This document shows, one piece after another, positions 47,700 to 56,973 of a DNA stretch of 64,000 bases (position 1 is its first letter; each line of letters opens with the position of its first letter). The position numbers were made by a program, and so were the translations under genes. The stretch is from Acinetobacter pragensis. Lineage in GTDB: Bacteria > Pseudomonadota > Gammaproteobacteria > Pseudomonadales > Moraxellaceae. Below the pieces are notes generated by a model. That model made no database searches. It was not told where the DNA came from and was given only the letters and a program-made list of their open reading frames with translations. Location: assembly GCF_001605895.1 (NCBI RefSeq), contig NZ_LUAW01000013.1:160557-224556 (forward strand), written 5' to 3'.

Positions 47700-47830
47700 A
47701 AATAAGAACACTTCAGTTTATGCCGCCGTACTTTTTTATAGAGCCTCCTCATTTGGCATAAAACTCGCATAAGCACGGCTATCTCAAATGTTGATATACA
47801 TAAAAGGTGGTCCTTACCTTGACTAAATTG

Positions 47831-48763
47831 ATGAATACGCCTTTTTCCAGATTTTCTGAATATTTTATAGCTGTGGCGAAGTCGGGCAGTTTACGTAAAG
47901 CCGCTGATCAATTATTTATTTCCGTATCCGCAGTACACCGGCAAATCGCTTTGGCTGAAGATGAGCTTGGCATTATTCTGTTTGAGCGCTTGCCGAGTGG
48001 CTTAAAACTCACGCTCGCTGGTGAATTACTTTATGCCGATGTATTAAAATGGCAAAAAGAATTTCAGCAAACTCGAATACGTTTTGATGAAATTCAAGGG
48101 CTCACGCGTGGAACCATCGAATTTGGTTTAATCTCTGCTTTAAGCGATGGGTTTGTCATGCACTCCGTGCAATATATGTATGAAAACTATCCGTGGATTA
48201 ATTTTAATATTCGGGTTGCAGACAGTGAGATTATAGCCGAGAAGATTATGGCTGCAGAATTAGATTTTGGTTTAATCCTCAACCCAAAAGCGCATCTACA
48301 TCTTGAAGTAGTTCATTTTTTAGAATTACCTTTAGGTTTTGTGTTGGGAAATGCACATCCTCTTGCTCAAGCAGAAAAGATTTATTTTTCAGATACTGTA
48401 AATGACAATCATTTTATTCCAGCAGAACCTTTAATTATTCATGACTATGTGCAAGCCATGTATAAACATCATAAATTTATACCTGCGCATAAAACTGAAT
48501 CGAATGATATTCGCTTAATGAATAACTTAATCAAAGCCAATACCGGCATCGGAATTTTAAGTTATTTGGACGTTTTTCCTGAACTTGAACGTAAGGAATT
48601 AATCTTTAAACCCATTTTGGACAAAGGTCTGCATCCGCTGACCATTGCATTATGTGTTGCGCCGAAACGGCAAATTTCACGCGTTTCACAATTGATGATT
48701 AAAAATATTATTGGGCAGATGGACGACGTGAAAAATAAAGTTAAAGATATTTTCTGCTCTTGA
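47831..48763 (+). CDS. LysR-family regulator of the Rieske oxygenase / purine genes
   Basis: 310 residues from ATG 47831. The helix-turn-helix lies at the N-terminus (G-S-L-R-K-A-A-D-Q-L-F-I-S-V-S-A-V-H-R-Q-I), and the effector domain follows with G-T-I-E-F-G-L-I and L-D-F-G-L-I-L. A TTG at 47819 is eight bases after AGGTGG and may be the real start. Divergent from hpxD, the classic layout for a LysR activator of its neighbour. The effector is unknown, perhaps a purine. Confidence 0.87.
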   Translation: MNTPFSRFSEYFIAVAKSGSLRKAADQLFISVSAVHRQIALAEDELGIILFERLPSGLKLTLAGELLYADVLKWQKEFQQTRIRFDEIQGLTRGTIEFGLISALSDGFVMHSVQYMYENYPWINFNIRVADSEIIAEKIMAAELDFGLILNPKAHLHLEVVHFLELPLGFVLGNAHPLAQAEKIYFSDTVNDNHFIPAEPLIIHDYVQAMYKHHKFIPAHKTESNDIRLMNNLIKANTGIGILSYLDVFPELERKELIFKPILDKGLHPLTIALCVAPKRQISRVSQLMIKNIIGQMDDVKNKVKDIFCS

Positions 48764-49041
48764 AGCGTTTGTTGGTTCAAGCCTTACTCTTTTCATTGAA
48801 ACTTCAATGGTTATGGCAAAGAGATGTCAACAATTTAGATTAAACATCCACTGGCTATTTTACCGAAAATACAAATCCTACCCGTAGAGTACTGTCATTT
48901 TAGTGAAGAAAATTGTTGAACAGGCACCTTCAGCGCAAATGCCAATCAAAACTTTCGATGAAAGTTTTGATGTTTAAAATCCAGTGATTTTAGCTGGGCT
49001 CATATTATTAAATGCCCTATGTTTTAGAGAATTCATGATCA
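48764..49041. other. Gap after the LysR gene
   Basis: About 280 nt with no supportable gene. Note AACTTTCGATGAAAGTTTT (48952-48970), a short hairpin (AAACTTTC/GAAAGTTT) that may end the LysR transcript. Confidence 0.4.
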
Positions 49042-49671
49042 TCAAGCCCAGTAAATCGTCAATATAGCAGCCACAGCCACCTGTAATATTCCCCCAATGT
49101 TCCACTTTGACCAGCGTTAAAACAATTAGCTGAAATTCATAGTCTAAATAAGATTTCAATTTGCCAGAGTGTATTTACAATGGCCATAGGCGGCATGCTC
49201 ATGACAGTGGATCATCCTAAGAACGCAATAAAACTGTATAGGATGGCGTTGACGGCTAATCCTAATCTTGCTCGCTAGGCCTCTTTAAGGTCTTGTGACT
49301 GAATAAGCCTAGATAAATCAGCATACTGATACATTGCCATTCCGACACCATAAGCATGATTTTTTGTTTATATAACTGTACCATTAATGCGGTTGCCGCA
49401 ATCTGGCTGATCCCAGCAATGACAATATGCATTGCATAACGTGATGTAAAGCTAACCAGAAATGATATAGGCTGACTCTGATATAAAAGGTCAAATAAAG
49501 AATCTCAAAAGGAAAACCCAGAATAAATCGCGCCAGTGTTACTCCATAGACATCGACAGTGATACCGCGTTGCTGTTGAAATACATTCCTCAGGCCTGCA
49601 AATGCAGCCATGAGCCTAAACAGACCCCATATAGATTCATTACTTGGCCTTATTAAAGCTATAAAAAGCAA
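49042..49671 (-). pseudogene. Degraded DMT (EamA-type) transporter gene
   Basis: Minus-strand fragments of one DMT-superfamily transporter appear in different frames. W-G-L-F-R-L-M-A-A-F-A-G and D-V-Y-G-V-T-L-A-R-F-I-L-G-F-P-F lie at about 49500-49640. I-V-I-A-G-I-S-Q-I-A-A-T-A-L-M-V-Q-L-Y-K lies at about 49370-49450 in another frame. M-A-I-V-N-T-L-W-Q-I-E-I-L-F lies at about 49150-49190, and a final V-A-V-A-A-I-L-T-I-Y-W-A before a stop at 49042. Frameshifts, an internal stop and a lost middle show a dead gene. It lies between purine genes and was probably part of the older locus. Confidence 0.72.
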
Positions 49672-49801
49672 GTAATTTACAACTTCATCACGGAGTTTTC
49701 TGAATCATTTCATCCAAATGGTTTTAGTGATTTGAATTTTTTGTGACCTATGCTTATCAAAAAGCCCTTTATCAAATCAGGGCTCTTGAGCTACCTGAAT
49801 A

Positions 49802-50959
49802 TCAATCCAATGGATTACCAATAATATTGCTAATAATTCCGTTCATAATATGCGGTCCCTGTTCTTTGCGTAGTTCTTCATACCATTCCTTTGTCACGCC
49901 TTCATCTTTCATATGCGTTACATCACAGCGTTTGCGTGCACGCAGCACCAATTCATTAGCGCGTTCATTGCGTTTGTTTTGATAACGCTTCAAAGAATCC
50001 TCCAAGCCCAAGGTATTAATTTGCAAAGCGCGAGATAAATAAATCGCATCTTCCATCGCTTGGCAGCCACCTTGTCCGATATCAGGCGTTGTACTGTGTG
50101 CAGCATCACCAACAATCACCACACGCCCTTTATAGTATTGTGCAAACGGTTCAATATCATGAATTTCTACACGATTGGTTTTCTGCTCATTGATATGGTC
50201 AATTAATTTCTGAACTTGCGGGCACCATCCTGCAAAGTATTCTTTTAATAAAGTTTTATAGCAACTGCGATTATTTTCTAAACCCGCTGTAAGAGGCACA
50301 TCAAAGAAAAAATAAAAACGATGATCTGCCACTGGCATTAATGATACTCGCTTGCCCTCACCAACATAGGTCGTCCATTGATCAGCGGGCGCATACTCTT
50401 CTGAAATTTCAACCAAACCATTCCAGTTTACATAGCCTGCATAACGACGCTCAACCTGTTCACCCAATACATAAGCACGGGTACTTGAATGTGTGCCATC
50501 TGCACCGACTAATAGTTGTGTTTGCACTTGTGTTCCATCTGCAAATTGCACTGTAACCACATTATCGGCTTCTGTAAAAGCCAACATTTTTTTGCCTAAA
50601 TGAATATTGTCACGCCCAAACTCATCCATGAGCATATTTTGTAAATCGGAACGCGATACTGGATACGGACGCTGTCCAACTTCTTCTATCAGAGGATGCA
50701 AGCTGAACTGTGTCATCACCTCACCTGTTAGGCCATCCATATAGGCCAAGTTATTCATTTGTCCGCCAAGTTTTGCAACCTGATCTGTTAATCCTAAATA
50801 ATTTAAACATTTAACCCCATTAGACCACAAAGAAATGGCTGCCCCTATCGGGAGAATTTTTTCTGCTTGTTCATAGATGGTGACTTGATGTCCAAACTTT
50901 TTTAGTGCAATTCCTGTGGTTAAACCGCCTATGCCTGCACCAATAACTGTAATTTCCAT
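49802..50959 (-). CDS. hpxO: FAD-dependent urate hydroxylase HpxO
   Basis: 385 residues of the class A flavin monooxygenases. It has the dinucleotide fold [10 protein letters not shown], the D-G motif (G-A-D-G-T-H-S) and the second FAD motif V-I-V-G-D-A-A-H-S. The overall sequence, such as [14 protein letters not shown], is that of HpxO. It turns urate into 5-hydroxyisourate with NADH and O2, replacing uricase. GGAG is seven bases before the ATG. Divergent from allantoicase. Confidence 0.92.
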   Translation of the reverse strand: MEITVIGAGIGGLTTGIALKKFGHQVTIYEQAEKILPIGAAISLWSNGVKCLNYLGLTDQVAKLGGQMNNLAYMDGLTGEVMTQFSLHPLIEEVGQRPYPVSRSDLQNMLMDEFGRDNIHLGKKMLAFTEADNVVTVQFADGTQVQTQLLVGADGTHSSTRAYVLGEQVERRYAGYVNWNGLVEISEEYAPADQWTTYVGEGKRVSLMPVADHRFYFFFDVPLTAGLENNRSCYKTLLKEYFAGWCPQVQKLIDHINEQKTNRVEIHDIEPFAQYYKGRVVIVGDAAHSTTPDIGQGGCQAMEDAIYLSRALQINTLGLEDSLKRYQNKRNERANELVLRARKRCDVTHMKDEGVTKEWYEELRKEQGPHIMNGIISNIIGNPLD

Positions 50960-50999
50960 CTATAACTCCTTTATATATTTAAGTATCTGCACCACAAAA

Positions 51000-51015
51000 T
51001 GCTAAAAGCGTGCCA
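51000..51015 (-). promoter_or_regulatory. Sigma-54 promoter of hpxO
   Basis: Minus strand TGGCACGCTTTTAGCA: a perfect -24 box and TAGCA for TTGCA at -12, with GG-N10-GC spacing. The GC lies 42 nt from the hpxO ATG. Confidence 0.78.
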
Positions 51016-51048
51016 TTTTTTACCTAACACACTTAAAATTTCAAAAGT

Positions 51049-51064
51049 TGGCACAAGCTGTGCT
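51049..51064 (+). promoter_or_regulatory. Sigma-54 promoter of allantoicase
   Basis: TGGCACAAGCTGTGCT: -24 TGGCAC, -12 GTGCT, GG-N10-GC. Start of transcription expected near 51075, 90 nt before the ATG. Back to back with the hpxO element, 33 nt apart. Confidence 0.75.
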
Positions 51065-51164
51065 TCTAAACATATGTAAAAGCTTGTTTTATCGATTTTT
51101 CATGGTGAATCACTAAAAAAAACAAGTCTATTCATTTGATTAATAAAGTTAATGGAAGATATTT

Positions 51165-52169
51165 ATGGCAACGTTGCTTGCACCAATCTTTGATGTTCCT
51201 ACCCACATACAGCCACTGACTAATCTGGCAGATGACCGAATTGGTGCAGAAATCATAGGTTGTTCGGATGATTTTTTTGCTGAAGCAAAACGCATGCTGC
51301 AATTCCATCCACCGATATTTGTAGAAGATAAATTTGATGAACATGGAAAATGGATGGACGGTTGGGAAACCCGCCGCAAACGCTATGCAGGCTATGACTG
51401 GGCCATTATTAAATTAGGGGTGGCCGGCAAAATTAAAGCACTCGATATCGATACCACTTTCTTTACAGGGAACTATCCTGCTTCTGCCGCTGTAGAGGTG
51501 GCTTATGCACCAGATGGGGACTTGAACAGCGTAAAATGGATAAAAATTTTAAAAAATAATATTTTAAATCCAAGTGATCATCATATTTTTAATATTGATA
51601 CCGATCAGGTTTTTACTCATGTGCGTTTAAACATTTATCCTGATGGTGGCGTGGCACGGTTTAAAGTTTATGGTGAAGTCCAAATTCAAAGGCAACGCAA
51701 CAACGAAACTTTAGACTTGCTAGCTTTAAAAAATGGTGGTCGTGTAGTTGCTTATAGTGATGCGCATTTTGGTCATCCACGCAATCTGATTAATCCGGGT
51801 CGCGGCATCAATATGGGCGATGGCTGGGAAACCAAACGCCGCCGTACCCCCGGTTTTGACTGGTGTCTTCTAGCTTTGGGTCAAAGCGGAAAGATTGAAA
51901 AGGTTGAAATTGATACCGCCCATTTTAAAGGCAACTTCCCTGCCCAAGTGTCCATACAAGCCATCTATATCGAAGATGCTACCGATCAGCAACTCATTCC
52001 ACAAAGCATGTTCTGGCCATTTTTACTAGAGGCACAAGATATGCAGATGGATCATATTCATACGTTTATAGAAGAAGTTTTGAAACAGGAAAAGATTTCC
52101 CATATACGGGTCAACATGATTCCAGATGGAGGGATTAGCCGGATTCGGCTCTGGGGAAAGGTAGATTAA
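51165..52169 (+). CDS. alc: Allantoicase
   Basis: 334 residues made of two similar halves. The repeat R-R-x-R-Y-A-G-Y-D-W-A-I-I-K-L-G (first half) matches R-R-R-T-P-G-F-D-W-C-L-L-A-L-G (second half), each followed by D-I-D-T-T-F-F-T-G-N or E-I-D-T-A-H-F-K-G-N. This duplication is the allantoicase fold. It splits allantoate into ureidoglycolate and urea. allA follows after 3 nt. Confidence 0.94.
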   Translation: MATLLAPIFDVPTHIQPLTNLADDRIGAEIIGCSDDFFAEAKRMLQFHPPIFVEDKFDEHGKWMDGWETRRKRYAGYDWAIIKLGVAGKIKALDIDTTFFTGNYPASAAVEVAYAPDGDLNSVKWIKILKNNILNPSDHHIFNIDTDQVFTHVRLNIYPDGGVARFKVYGEVQIQRQRNNETLDLLALKNGGRVVAYSDAHFGHPRNLINPGRGINMGDGWETKRRRTPGFDWCLLALGQSGKIEKVEIDTAHFKGNFPAQVSIQAIYIEDATDQQLIPQSMFWPFLLEAQDMQMDHIHTFIEEVLKQEKISHIRVNMIPDGGISRIRLWGKVD

Positions 52170-52172
52170 CTG

Positions 52173-52679
52173 ATGAATAGTATGAGCATGACAAGCATAA
52201 AAATACAGCAGTTAACCACTGAAAACTTTCTGCCTTATGGTGATGTCATTACATGCCAAGGTAATCATTTTTTTCACATCAATAATCAGCGGACCGAGCG
52301 TTACCATGCTTTGGCAGAAGTAGAAAGTGATGCCAAGGTTGGACTCAGTATCTTTAAAAATATTCAGGCCATCACCATCCCTTTTGAAATTGCAATGCTA
52401 GAAAGACATTCTCTAGGTTCACAGGCTTTTGTTCCTATGCAGGCCCAACGGTTTTTAATTGTCGTTGCACCGAGTCTTGATTCTGAAAAACCAGATCTGA
52501 ATCAGATCCAGGCATTTATCAGTGATGGGTCACAAGGTGTTAATTATCGTTCAGGTACATGGCATCATCCTTTACTGACTCTTGAAGCCCCCAGTGATTT
52601 TGTGGTGATTGACCGTATTGGCACTGGCCCAAACTGTGATGTTTATTCTTTTCCGGAAAACATTCTTATAGAATCTTAA
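52173..52679 (+). CDS. allA: Ureidoglycolate lyase
   Basis: 168 residues of the AllA family: F-L-P-Y-G-D-V-I near the start, then the cupin-like core with E-R-H-S-L-G-S-Q-A-F and Y-R-S-G-T-W-H-H-P-L. It converts ureidoglycolate to glyoxylate and urea, supplying urease. Translation probably starts at 52173, though ATGs at 52182 and 52188 are in frame. Confidence 0.92.
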   Translation: MNSMSMTSIKIQQLTTENFLPYGDVITCQGNHFFHINNQRTERYHALAEVESDAKVGLSIFKNIQAITIPFEIAMLERHSLGSQAFVPMQAQRFLIVVAPSLDSEKPDLNQIQAFISDGSQGVNYRSGTWHHPLLTLEAPSDFVVIDRIGTGPNCDVYSFPENILIES

Positions 52680-52686
52680 GCAAATA

Positions 52687-52712
52687 AAAAGCCCTTGTTC
52701 ACAAGGGCTTTT
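52687..52712. terminator. Bidirectional terminator between allA and the Tsx-like gene
   Basis: AAAAGCCCTTGT (52687-52698) pairs with ACAAGGGCTTTT (52701-52712). A-rich and T-rich ends let it work for the plus-strand allA and the minus-strand channel gene. Confidence 0.88.
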
Positions 52713-52735
52713 AAGTATCCTAGCCATAACTCTGC

Positions 52736-53455
52736 TTAGAAATGATATTTCACTAAAGCACTGACATTGTTTTCATCAGCATTCTTAATGCCATATTTGT
52801 TGGTCCAAACCGAATGTTCAATACCTACATATAAGCGTGTGTCTGGAGAAATATGTTTACCGGCATTCCATTTCCACTGTGTGGTCCAGTTCCGTTCGCT
52901 TTCATGGTCATCTTCAGAGGTTGACCAGTCGAGGAAACCATCTATTAAGAAATCTTCAGAACCTAATTTCAATGGAATACCATAAACGAAGGTTAACTGG
53001 TAATCGTCATCAATTGAGTCATTGTTCGCACGGTATAAATTCACTTGTGCATATTGGAAATAAGGAATCGCTAAGTCTACACCGACACCATACAAGTAGT
53101 TATTAAACCCCTCACCGCCTTCCCAAGTGGTTGCAACCAAAACATCTTTAATCGGCCCAAGTTCGAGTTTTTGACCTGTGACTGCACCTAGGCTTAAACG
53201 CGGTGAAGCTTCAAAATACGTTTCTTTACCGCTTACATCGTTGTCAGTACGGTCAGCAAAAGCGAAGAAATCGCCATATTTTAATTTTGCAGTGTATTCA
53301 AAAGTTGCCGTTGACTGTTTATCTTCACGCGCAATCAGTTCATAGTTACTGCCATACAGGCCAGTAATACTGAAATCTTGCCAGATCGGTGCTGCATGCG
53401 TGCCGATTGCTGTTGTTGCCAGTACTGCTGCAGTCAAGAATTGTGTTAATTTCAT
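52736..53455 (-). CDS. Tsx-like nucleoside-specific outer-membrane channel
   Basis: 239 residues. A signal peptide ends at T-H-A-A-P (about 22). The mature protein begins W-Q-D-F-S-I-T-G-L-Y-G-S-N-Y, and ends with aromatic-tipped strands and a final F, as in 12-strand Tsx channels. It would let nucleosides or purine bases cross the outer membrane. Own sigma-54-like promoter. Confidence 0.85.
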   Translation of the reverse strand: MKLTQFLTAAVLATTAIGTHAAPIWQDFSITGLYGSNYELIAREDKQSTATFEYTAKLKYGDFFAFADRTDNDVSGKETYFEASPRLSLGAVTGQKLELGPIKDVLVATTWEGGEGFNNYLYGVGVDLAIPYFQYAQVNLYRANNDSIDDDYQLTFVYGIPLKLGSEDFLIDGFLDWSTSEDDHESERNWTTQWKWNAGKHISPDTRLYVGIEHSVWTNKYGIKNADENNVSALVKYHF

Positions 53456-53500
53456 AAAAACTCTGCCCCAAAAGAAAGAAAATAATTACACAATTACTTA

Positions 53501-53516
53501 AGCAAAAATGAAGCCA
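53501..53516 (-). promoter_or_regulatory. Sigma-54-like promoter of the Tsx-like gene
   Basis: Minus strand TGGCTTCATTTTTGCT: perfect -12 TTGCT, correct GG-N10-GC spacing, -24 box weaker. The GC is 47 nt from the ATG. Confidence 0.6.
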
Positions 53517-53534
53517 AATTTTTAATTTTTGGTA

Positions 53535-53559
53535 TAAAAAAGCCCATAGATATGGGCTT
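53535..53559 (-). terminator. Terminator after the NCS2 permease
   Basis: Minus strand: AAGCCCATA pairs with TATGGGCTT (53540-53548 with 53551-53559), followed by a T-run. It ends the uraD-hiuH-permease transcript just upstream of the Tsx promoter. Confidence 0.85.
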
Positions 53560-53584
53560 AAATGCAGAGTCAACATTTGCGGAA

Positions 53585-54943
53585 TTAATGTTGTGTATCT
53601 GCCGCTGGTTTAGAGTTAATAGGTGTATGAGCCTTTAAAAAATTCAAATGATTAAATAAGAGATTAAGAATAACAGCCATCAAACAAGTTGAGCTAATTC
53701 CTGAATGGAATAGTGTCTGCACCCATTTGGGGAAGTTTGCATAAAATGAATGGTCAATTATCGGGATCATGCCTGCAGCAATCGCGGTTGCCACAATAAT
53801 CAGATTTTTTTGTTCATTATAATCAATTTTAGCCAAGGTCCGAATGCCACTGGCTGCCACCGTACCAAAAAGTACCAGGCCTGCACCGCCTAATACTGGA
53901 ACAGGAATGGCAGCAATTAAACGGCCCATAATAGGCAGTAAACCTAAAACCACTAAAATCATGCCCCCTGCGGCCACCACAAAACGACTTTTCACCCCAG
54001 TAATAGCGACTAAGCCAACATTTTGTGCAAATGCGCTTTGCATGAATGAGCCAAAAATAGGCGCAACAGCACTAGAAAGCATATCCGCTCGCAGGCCATT
54101 CGAAATACGTGCCGCATCAACATCGGTACCTATAATTTCCCCCACAGCGATAATATCCGCAGTGGTTTCGGTCATGATGACTAAAGTAACAATCAGCATG
54201 GCTAAGATTGCAGTAAACTCAAAGGTCGGCAGTCCAAAAGCAAAGAAACTCGGCACTTGTACCCAAACCCCATTAGCGACTTTAGAAAAATCACCAAAGC
54301 CAAAAGCATAGGCAAAAACACTGCCCAATATAATGGCAAGTAAAATTGATAAACGACGGATTGTCAGATTGCGGGTTAAATTCAAGCAGATCACAATAGC
54401 CAAAGTCATCAGTGCAATGCCAATATTTTCTACGCTGCCCCATTCTGGCGCTTTGCTGTTACCGCCCATCATCCAACGTACCGCCACTGGCAGCAACGAT
54501 AGGCCAATCACAGTAATCACGCAGCCTGTCACCACAGGTGGAAAAAATCTTATAATCTTGGAAAAATATGGTGCAAGAAAAAATCCAATTAAAGAGGCGA
54601 TAATGACCGCGCCATAAACAGCTTGCAAACCGCCTCCGGTGGTGACGATCGCCACCATTGTCGCAACACCGGCAAATGACACCCCTTGAACTAAAGGTAA
54701 CTTTGCCCCGATATATTTCACCCCTAGGGTTTGCAACATGGTTGCCAAACCACCGACAAATAATGCTGCCGCTATCAGCAAACCAATTTCAGTCGGTGAC
54801 AGTCCAGCCGCTGTGCCAATAATCAGCGGCGGCGCAATAATGCCGCCATACATGGTCAAAACATGCTGTAAACCATAAGCAATGCTTTTTACAGCGCCTA
54901 AATATTCGTGTTCTGGCGATACTGTTTTACTTTGCTCTGTCAT
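53585..54943 (-). CDS. NCS2 purine (urate/xanthine) permease
   Basis: 452 residues with about 14 hydrophobic segments. NCS2 features: G-L-Q-H-V-L-T-M-Y near the start, L-P-L-V-Q-G-V-S-F-A, the substrate Glu region I-M-T-E-T-T-A-D, and F-A-Q-N-V-G-L-V-A-I-T-G. The Q-N-V-G motif is typical of urate/xanthine members. It lies 32 nt after hiuH, so urate or xanthine uptake is the likely role. Confidence 0.9.
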   Translation of the reverse strand: MTEQSKTVSPEHEYLGAVKSIAYGLQHVLTMYGGIIAPPLIIGTAAGLSPTEIGLLIAAALFVGGLATMLQTLGVKYIGAKLPLVQGVSFAGVATMVAIVTTGGGLQAVYGAVIIASLIGFFLAPYFSKIIRFFPPVVTGCVITVIGLSLLPVAVRWMMGGNSKAPEWGSVENIGIALMTLAIVICLNLTRNLTIRRLSILLAIILGSVFAYAFGFGDFSKVANGVWVQVPSFFAFGLPTFEFTAILAMLIVTLVIMTETTADIIAVGEIIGTDVDAARISNGLRADMLSSAVAPIFGSFMQSAFAQNVGLVAITGVKSRFVVAAGGMILVVLGLLPIMGRLIAAIPVPVLGGAGLVLFGTVAASGIRTLAKIDYNEQKNLIIVATAIAAGMIPIIDHSFYANFPKWVQTLFHSGISSTCLMAVILNLLFNHLNFLKAHTPINSKPAADTQH

Positions 54944-54975
54944 TCTTTCTTCTCCCTAAACGTCAAAAAATAAAA

Positions 54976-55296
54976 TTAGCTTCCACGATATGTGGAGTAC
55001 GCGAATGGGCTAATCAGTAAAGGAATATGAAAATGCTGCGCTGCATCTTTCACATAGAAATGAATGACAGCTTTGGGAAAGAAAGTTTCCAAGCCCAAGG
55101 TTTGAAAATAAGATGCTGTTGCAAATTCAAGGCTATAAGCTCCGGCTTTAAATTCGGTTAAACCAAAATCAGTCACCCGGCCATCAGTATCGGTAAATTC
55201 TTCACCAACCAAAGTGCCATTTTCAGAAAAAAGTTTGATCGCCACTTGTGCCGCGGGTTTGCCAAGATGAGTATCTAATATATGGGTGCTAATCAT
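54976..55296 (-). CDS. hiuH: 5-hydroxyisourate hydrolase
   Basis: 106 residues, transthyretin-related. N-terminal S-T-H-I-L-D-T-H-L-G-K-P-A and the diagnostic C-terminal Y-R-G-S are intact. It hydrolyses the HpxO product 5-hydroxyisourate to OHCU. Its start overlaps the uraD stop (ATGA). Confidence 0.95.
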   Translation of the reverse strand: MISTHILDTHLGKPAAQVAIKLFSENGTLVGEEFTDTDGRVTDFGLTEFKAGAYSLEFATASYFQTLGLETFFPKAVIHFYVKDAAQHFHIPLLISPFAYSTYRGS

Positions 55297-55796
55297 GCGT
55301 GCAGCTCCTGAGACAATCTTAACAAGGCGATTTCTGCCAGTTGATTATGGACAATGCGTTTCTCCATGTCTGGATCATTTGCCAAACGGTATTCCAGAGC
55401 TTGAAGCACTTCTTCGCTGTTTAATCCAAAGGCTTTAATGAGGAAGATGTAGCCATATTTTTTTTCATAGGCGATATTGCCTTTAAGTAAAGCTAGCTGG
55501 GTTTCTTCATTCGGTTTAATGGATGTTTGCTCACGGTTAGAAAAGTTCTTTTCGATTTCACTCAATTCAGCCTGTGCTTTTTTCTCGCCAATACGCGGGT
55601 GGTTATCCAAAGCTGCTTTAATTTCTTCCCATGCCCATGTTTCCGCCTGCTGTTTGGCCGACTGCATAACTGCTTCAATTGATGCATAAGGGCGCTTCGC
55701 TGCTATTGCGGTCGACCAGCTGGGTATTTGCACGCAGTGCTTTAAAAAACTAATGGCATCTTTTGGTGATGCTTGATTAAATTCAACGAGTTGCAC
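55293..55796 (-). CDS. uraD: OHCU decarboxylase
   Basis: 167 residues. The catalytic His is in D-N-H-P-R-I-G-E-K, and the E-E-I-K-A-A-L and F-L-I-K-A-F-G-L segments match UraD/HpxQ. It decarboxylates OHCU to S-allantoin. First gene of the operon with hiuH and the NCS2 permease. Confidence 0.94.
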   Translation of the reverse strand: MQLVEFNQASPKDAISFLKHCVQIPSWSTAIAAKRPYASIEAVMQSAKQQAETWAWEEIKAALDNHPRIGEKKAQAELSEIEKNFSNREQTSIKPNEETQLALLKGNIAYEKKYGYIFLIKAFGLNSEEVLQALEYRLANDPDMEKRIVHNQLAEIALLRLSQELHA

Positions 55797-55841
55797 TATT
55801 AAATCGCCTGATTATATTGAATATTTGTTCAAAACTAGTTT

Positions 55842-55857
55842 TGCAATAACAATGCCA
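55842..55857 (-). promoter_or_regulatory. Sigma-54 promoter of uraD-hiuH-permease
   Basis: Minus strand TGGCATTGTTATTGCA: perfect -12 TTGCA and -24 TGGCAT, GG-N10-GC. The GC is 47 nt from the uraD ATG. Confidence 0.75.
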
Positions 55858-55895
55858 GATTTGTTTTCTGTATTATTTTATAAAGTGCAAAAATC

Positions 55896-55920
55896 AAAAA
55901 AAGAGAACCCAAGGTTCTCT
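55896..55920 (-). terminator. Terminator after puuE
   Basis: Minus strand: AGAGAACC and GGTTCTCT (55902-55909 with 55913-55920) form the stem with a 3-nt loop, followed by a seven-T run. Strong rho-independent form. Confidence 0.9.
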
Positions 55921-55939
55921 TTCTAAATATATTTTTTAA

Positions 55940-56902
55940 TTATACCGCATGGTGTTTATACCAATGTTCAGCAATATCGCCACGTCGACAAACCCAGACC
56001 CGATCATGAGTCTTAATATAGTCCAAGAACTTTTGTAGTGCCTTAAACCGTCCTGGTCGCCCTAAAATACGACAGTGCATCCCGATCGACATCATTTTTG
56101 GCGCAGTTTCTCCTTCAGCATAGAGCACATCAAAGGTATCTTTAAGATATTGATAGAACTGTTCACCGCTATTAAAACCGCCCGGCGAAGCAAATTTCAT
56201 GTCATTGCTATCTAAGGTATACGGGATAATCAAATGAGGATGTTTTTCACCACTCGCCGCAGTCACGGCGCTCCAAAATGGTAAGTCATCACCATAATAG
56301 TCACTGTCATATTTTATCTGGGGAAATTCAGCCAGTAACTGCCGTGTATTTGGACTGTCGCGACCGGTATACCAGCCCATTGGCGCTTCGCCAAAAAGCG
56401 CCTGTAATACACTGATGGCTTGATCCATGTGCTGGCGTTCAGTATCAATGTCTATGTCCTGATAATGCAGCCAACGCTGACCATGGGATACTACGTCATA
56501 ATTAGCTTCTTTGATTGCTTCGACAATATAGGGATTACGCACCAATGCCATGCCCACGCCAAAAATGGTCATGGGTAAATTACGTTTTTGAAATTCTTGA
56601 TGAATCCGCCAAAAACCCGCACGTGAGCCATATTCATACATAGAATCCATGGACATATGTTTATCTGGAAAACTTGCTGCGCCAATAATGTCAGATAAAA
56701 ACTGCTCTGAACCTGCATCGCCATGTTCTATATGATTTTCGCCGCCTTCTTCATAATTCAGTACAAACTGTACCGCAATACGGGCTTGGTTTGGCCATTC
56801 TACTTTTGGAACATCCCCATGATAGCCAATCAGATCACGTGAATAGGGCTCGCTGCGAATATCTTCAATCAGTTCTTGGCCGCGTAAATAGGCTGTAGTC
56901 AC
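55940..56902 (-). CDS. puuE: PuuE allantoinase (polysaccharide-deacetylase fold)
   Basis: 320 residues of the PuuE type. The opening Y-S-R-D-L-I-G-Y-H-G, Q-F-V-L-N-Y-E-E-G-G-E-N, G-S-R-A-G-F-W-R and W-Y-T-G-R-D-S-P-N-T-R segments are characteristic. It opens allantoin to allantoate, feeding allantoicase. The start codon is GTG at 56902 with AGGGA seven bases upstream. Confidence 0.93.
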   Translation of the reverse strand: MTTAYLRGQELIEDIRSEPYSRDLIGYHGDVPKVEWPNQARIAVQFVLNYEEGGENHIEHGDAGSEQFLSDIIGAASFPDKHMSMDSMYEYGSRAGFWRIHQEFQKRNLPMTIFGVGMALVRNPYIVEAIKEANYDVVSHGQRWLHYQDIDIDTERQHMDQAISVLQALFGEAPMGWYTGRDSPNTRQLLAEFPQIKYDSDYYGDDLPFWSAVTAASGEKHPHLIIPYTLDSNDMKFASPGGFNSGEQFYQYLKDTFDVLYAEGETAPKMMSIGMHCRILGRPGRFKALQKFLDYIKTHDRVWVCRRGDIAEHWYKHHAV

Positions 56903-56946
56903 GTCAATTCCCTAATGTGTTATATCAATTTTCTATAATGGTGATA

Positions 56947-56962
56947 AGCAATTTATGCGCCA
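56947..56962 (-). promoter_or_regulatory. Sigma-54 promoter of puuE
   Basis: Minus strand TGGCGCATAAATTGCT: one mismatch in the -24 box and a perfect -12 TTGCT, GG-N10-GC. The GC is 46 nt from the puuE start. Confidence 0.75.
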
Positions 56963-56973
56963 AAAAGATTCAT

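Noticed and set aside
47555..47830. Sigma-54 promoter for hpxD
   Set aside because: No GG-N10-GC element with a credible -12 box found on the minus strand; the LysR box explains control better.
48974..49159. Stand-alone 61-codon minus-strand gene
   Set aside because: Better explained as the out-of-frame tail of the degraded DMT transporter.
53844..54311. 155-codon plus-strand ORF inside the NCS2 permease
   Set aside because: Antisense shadow; low-complexity composition, while the minus-strand permease has clear family motifs.
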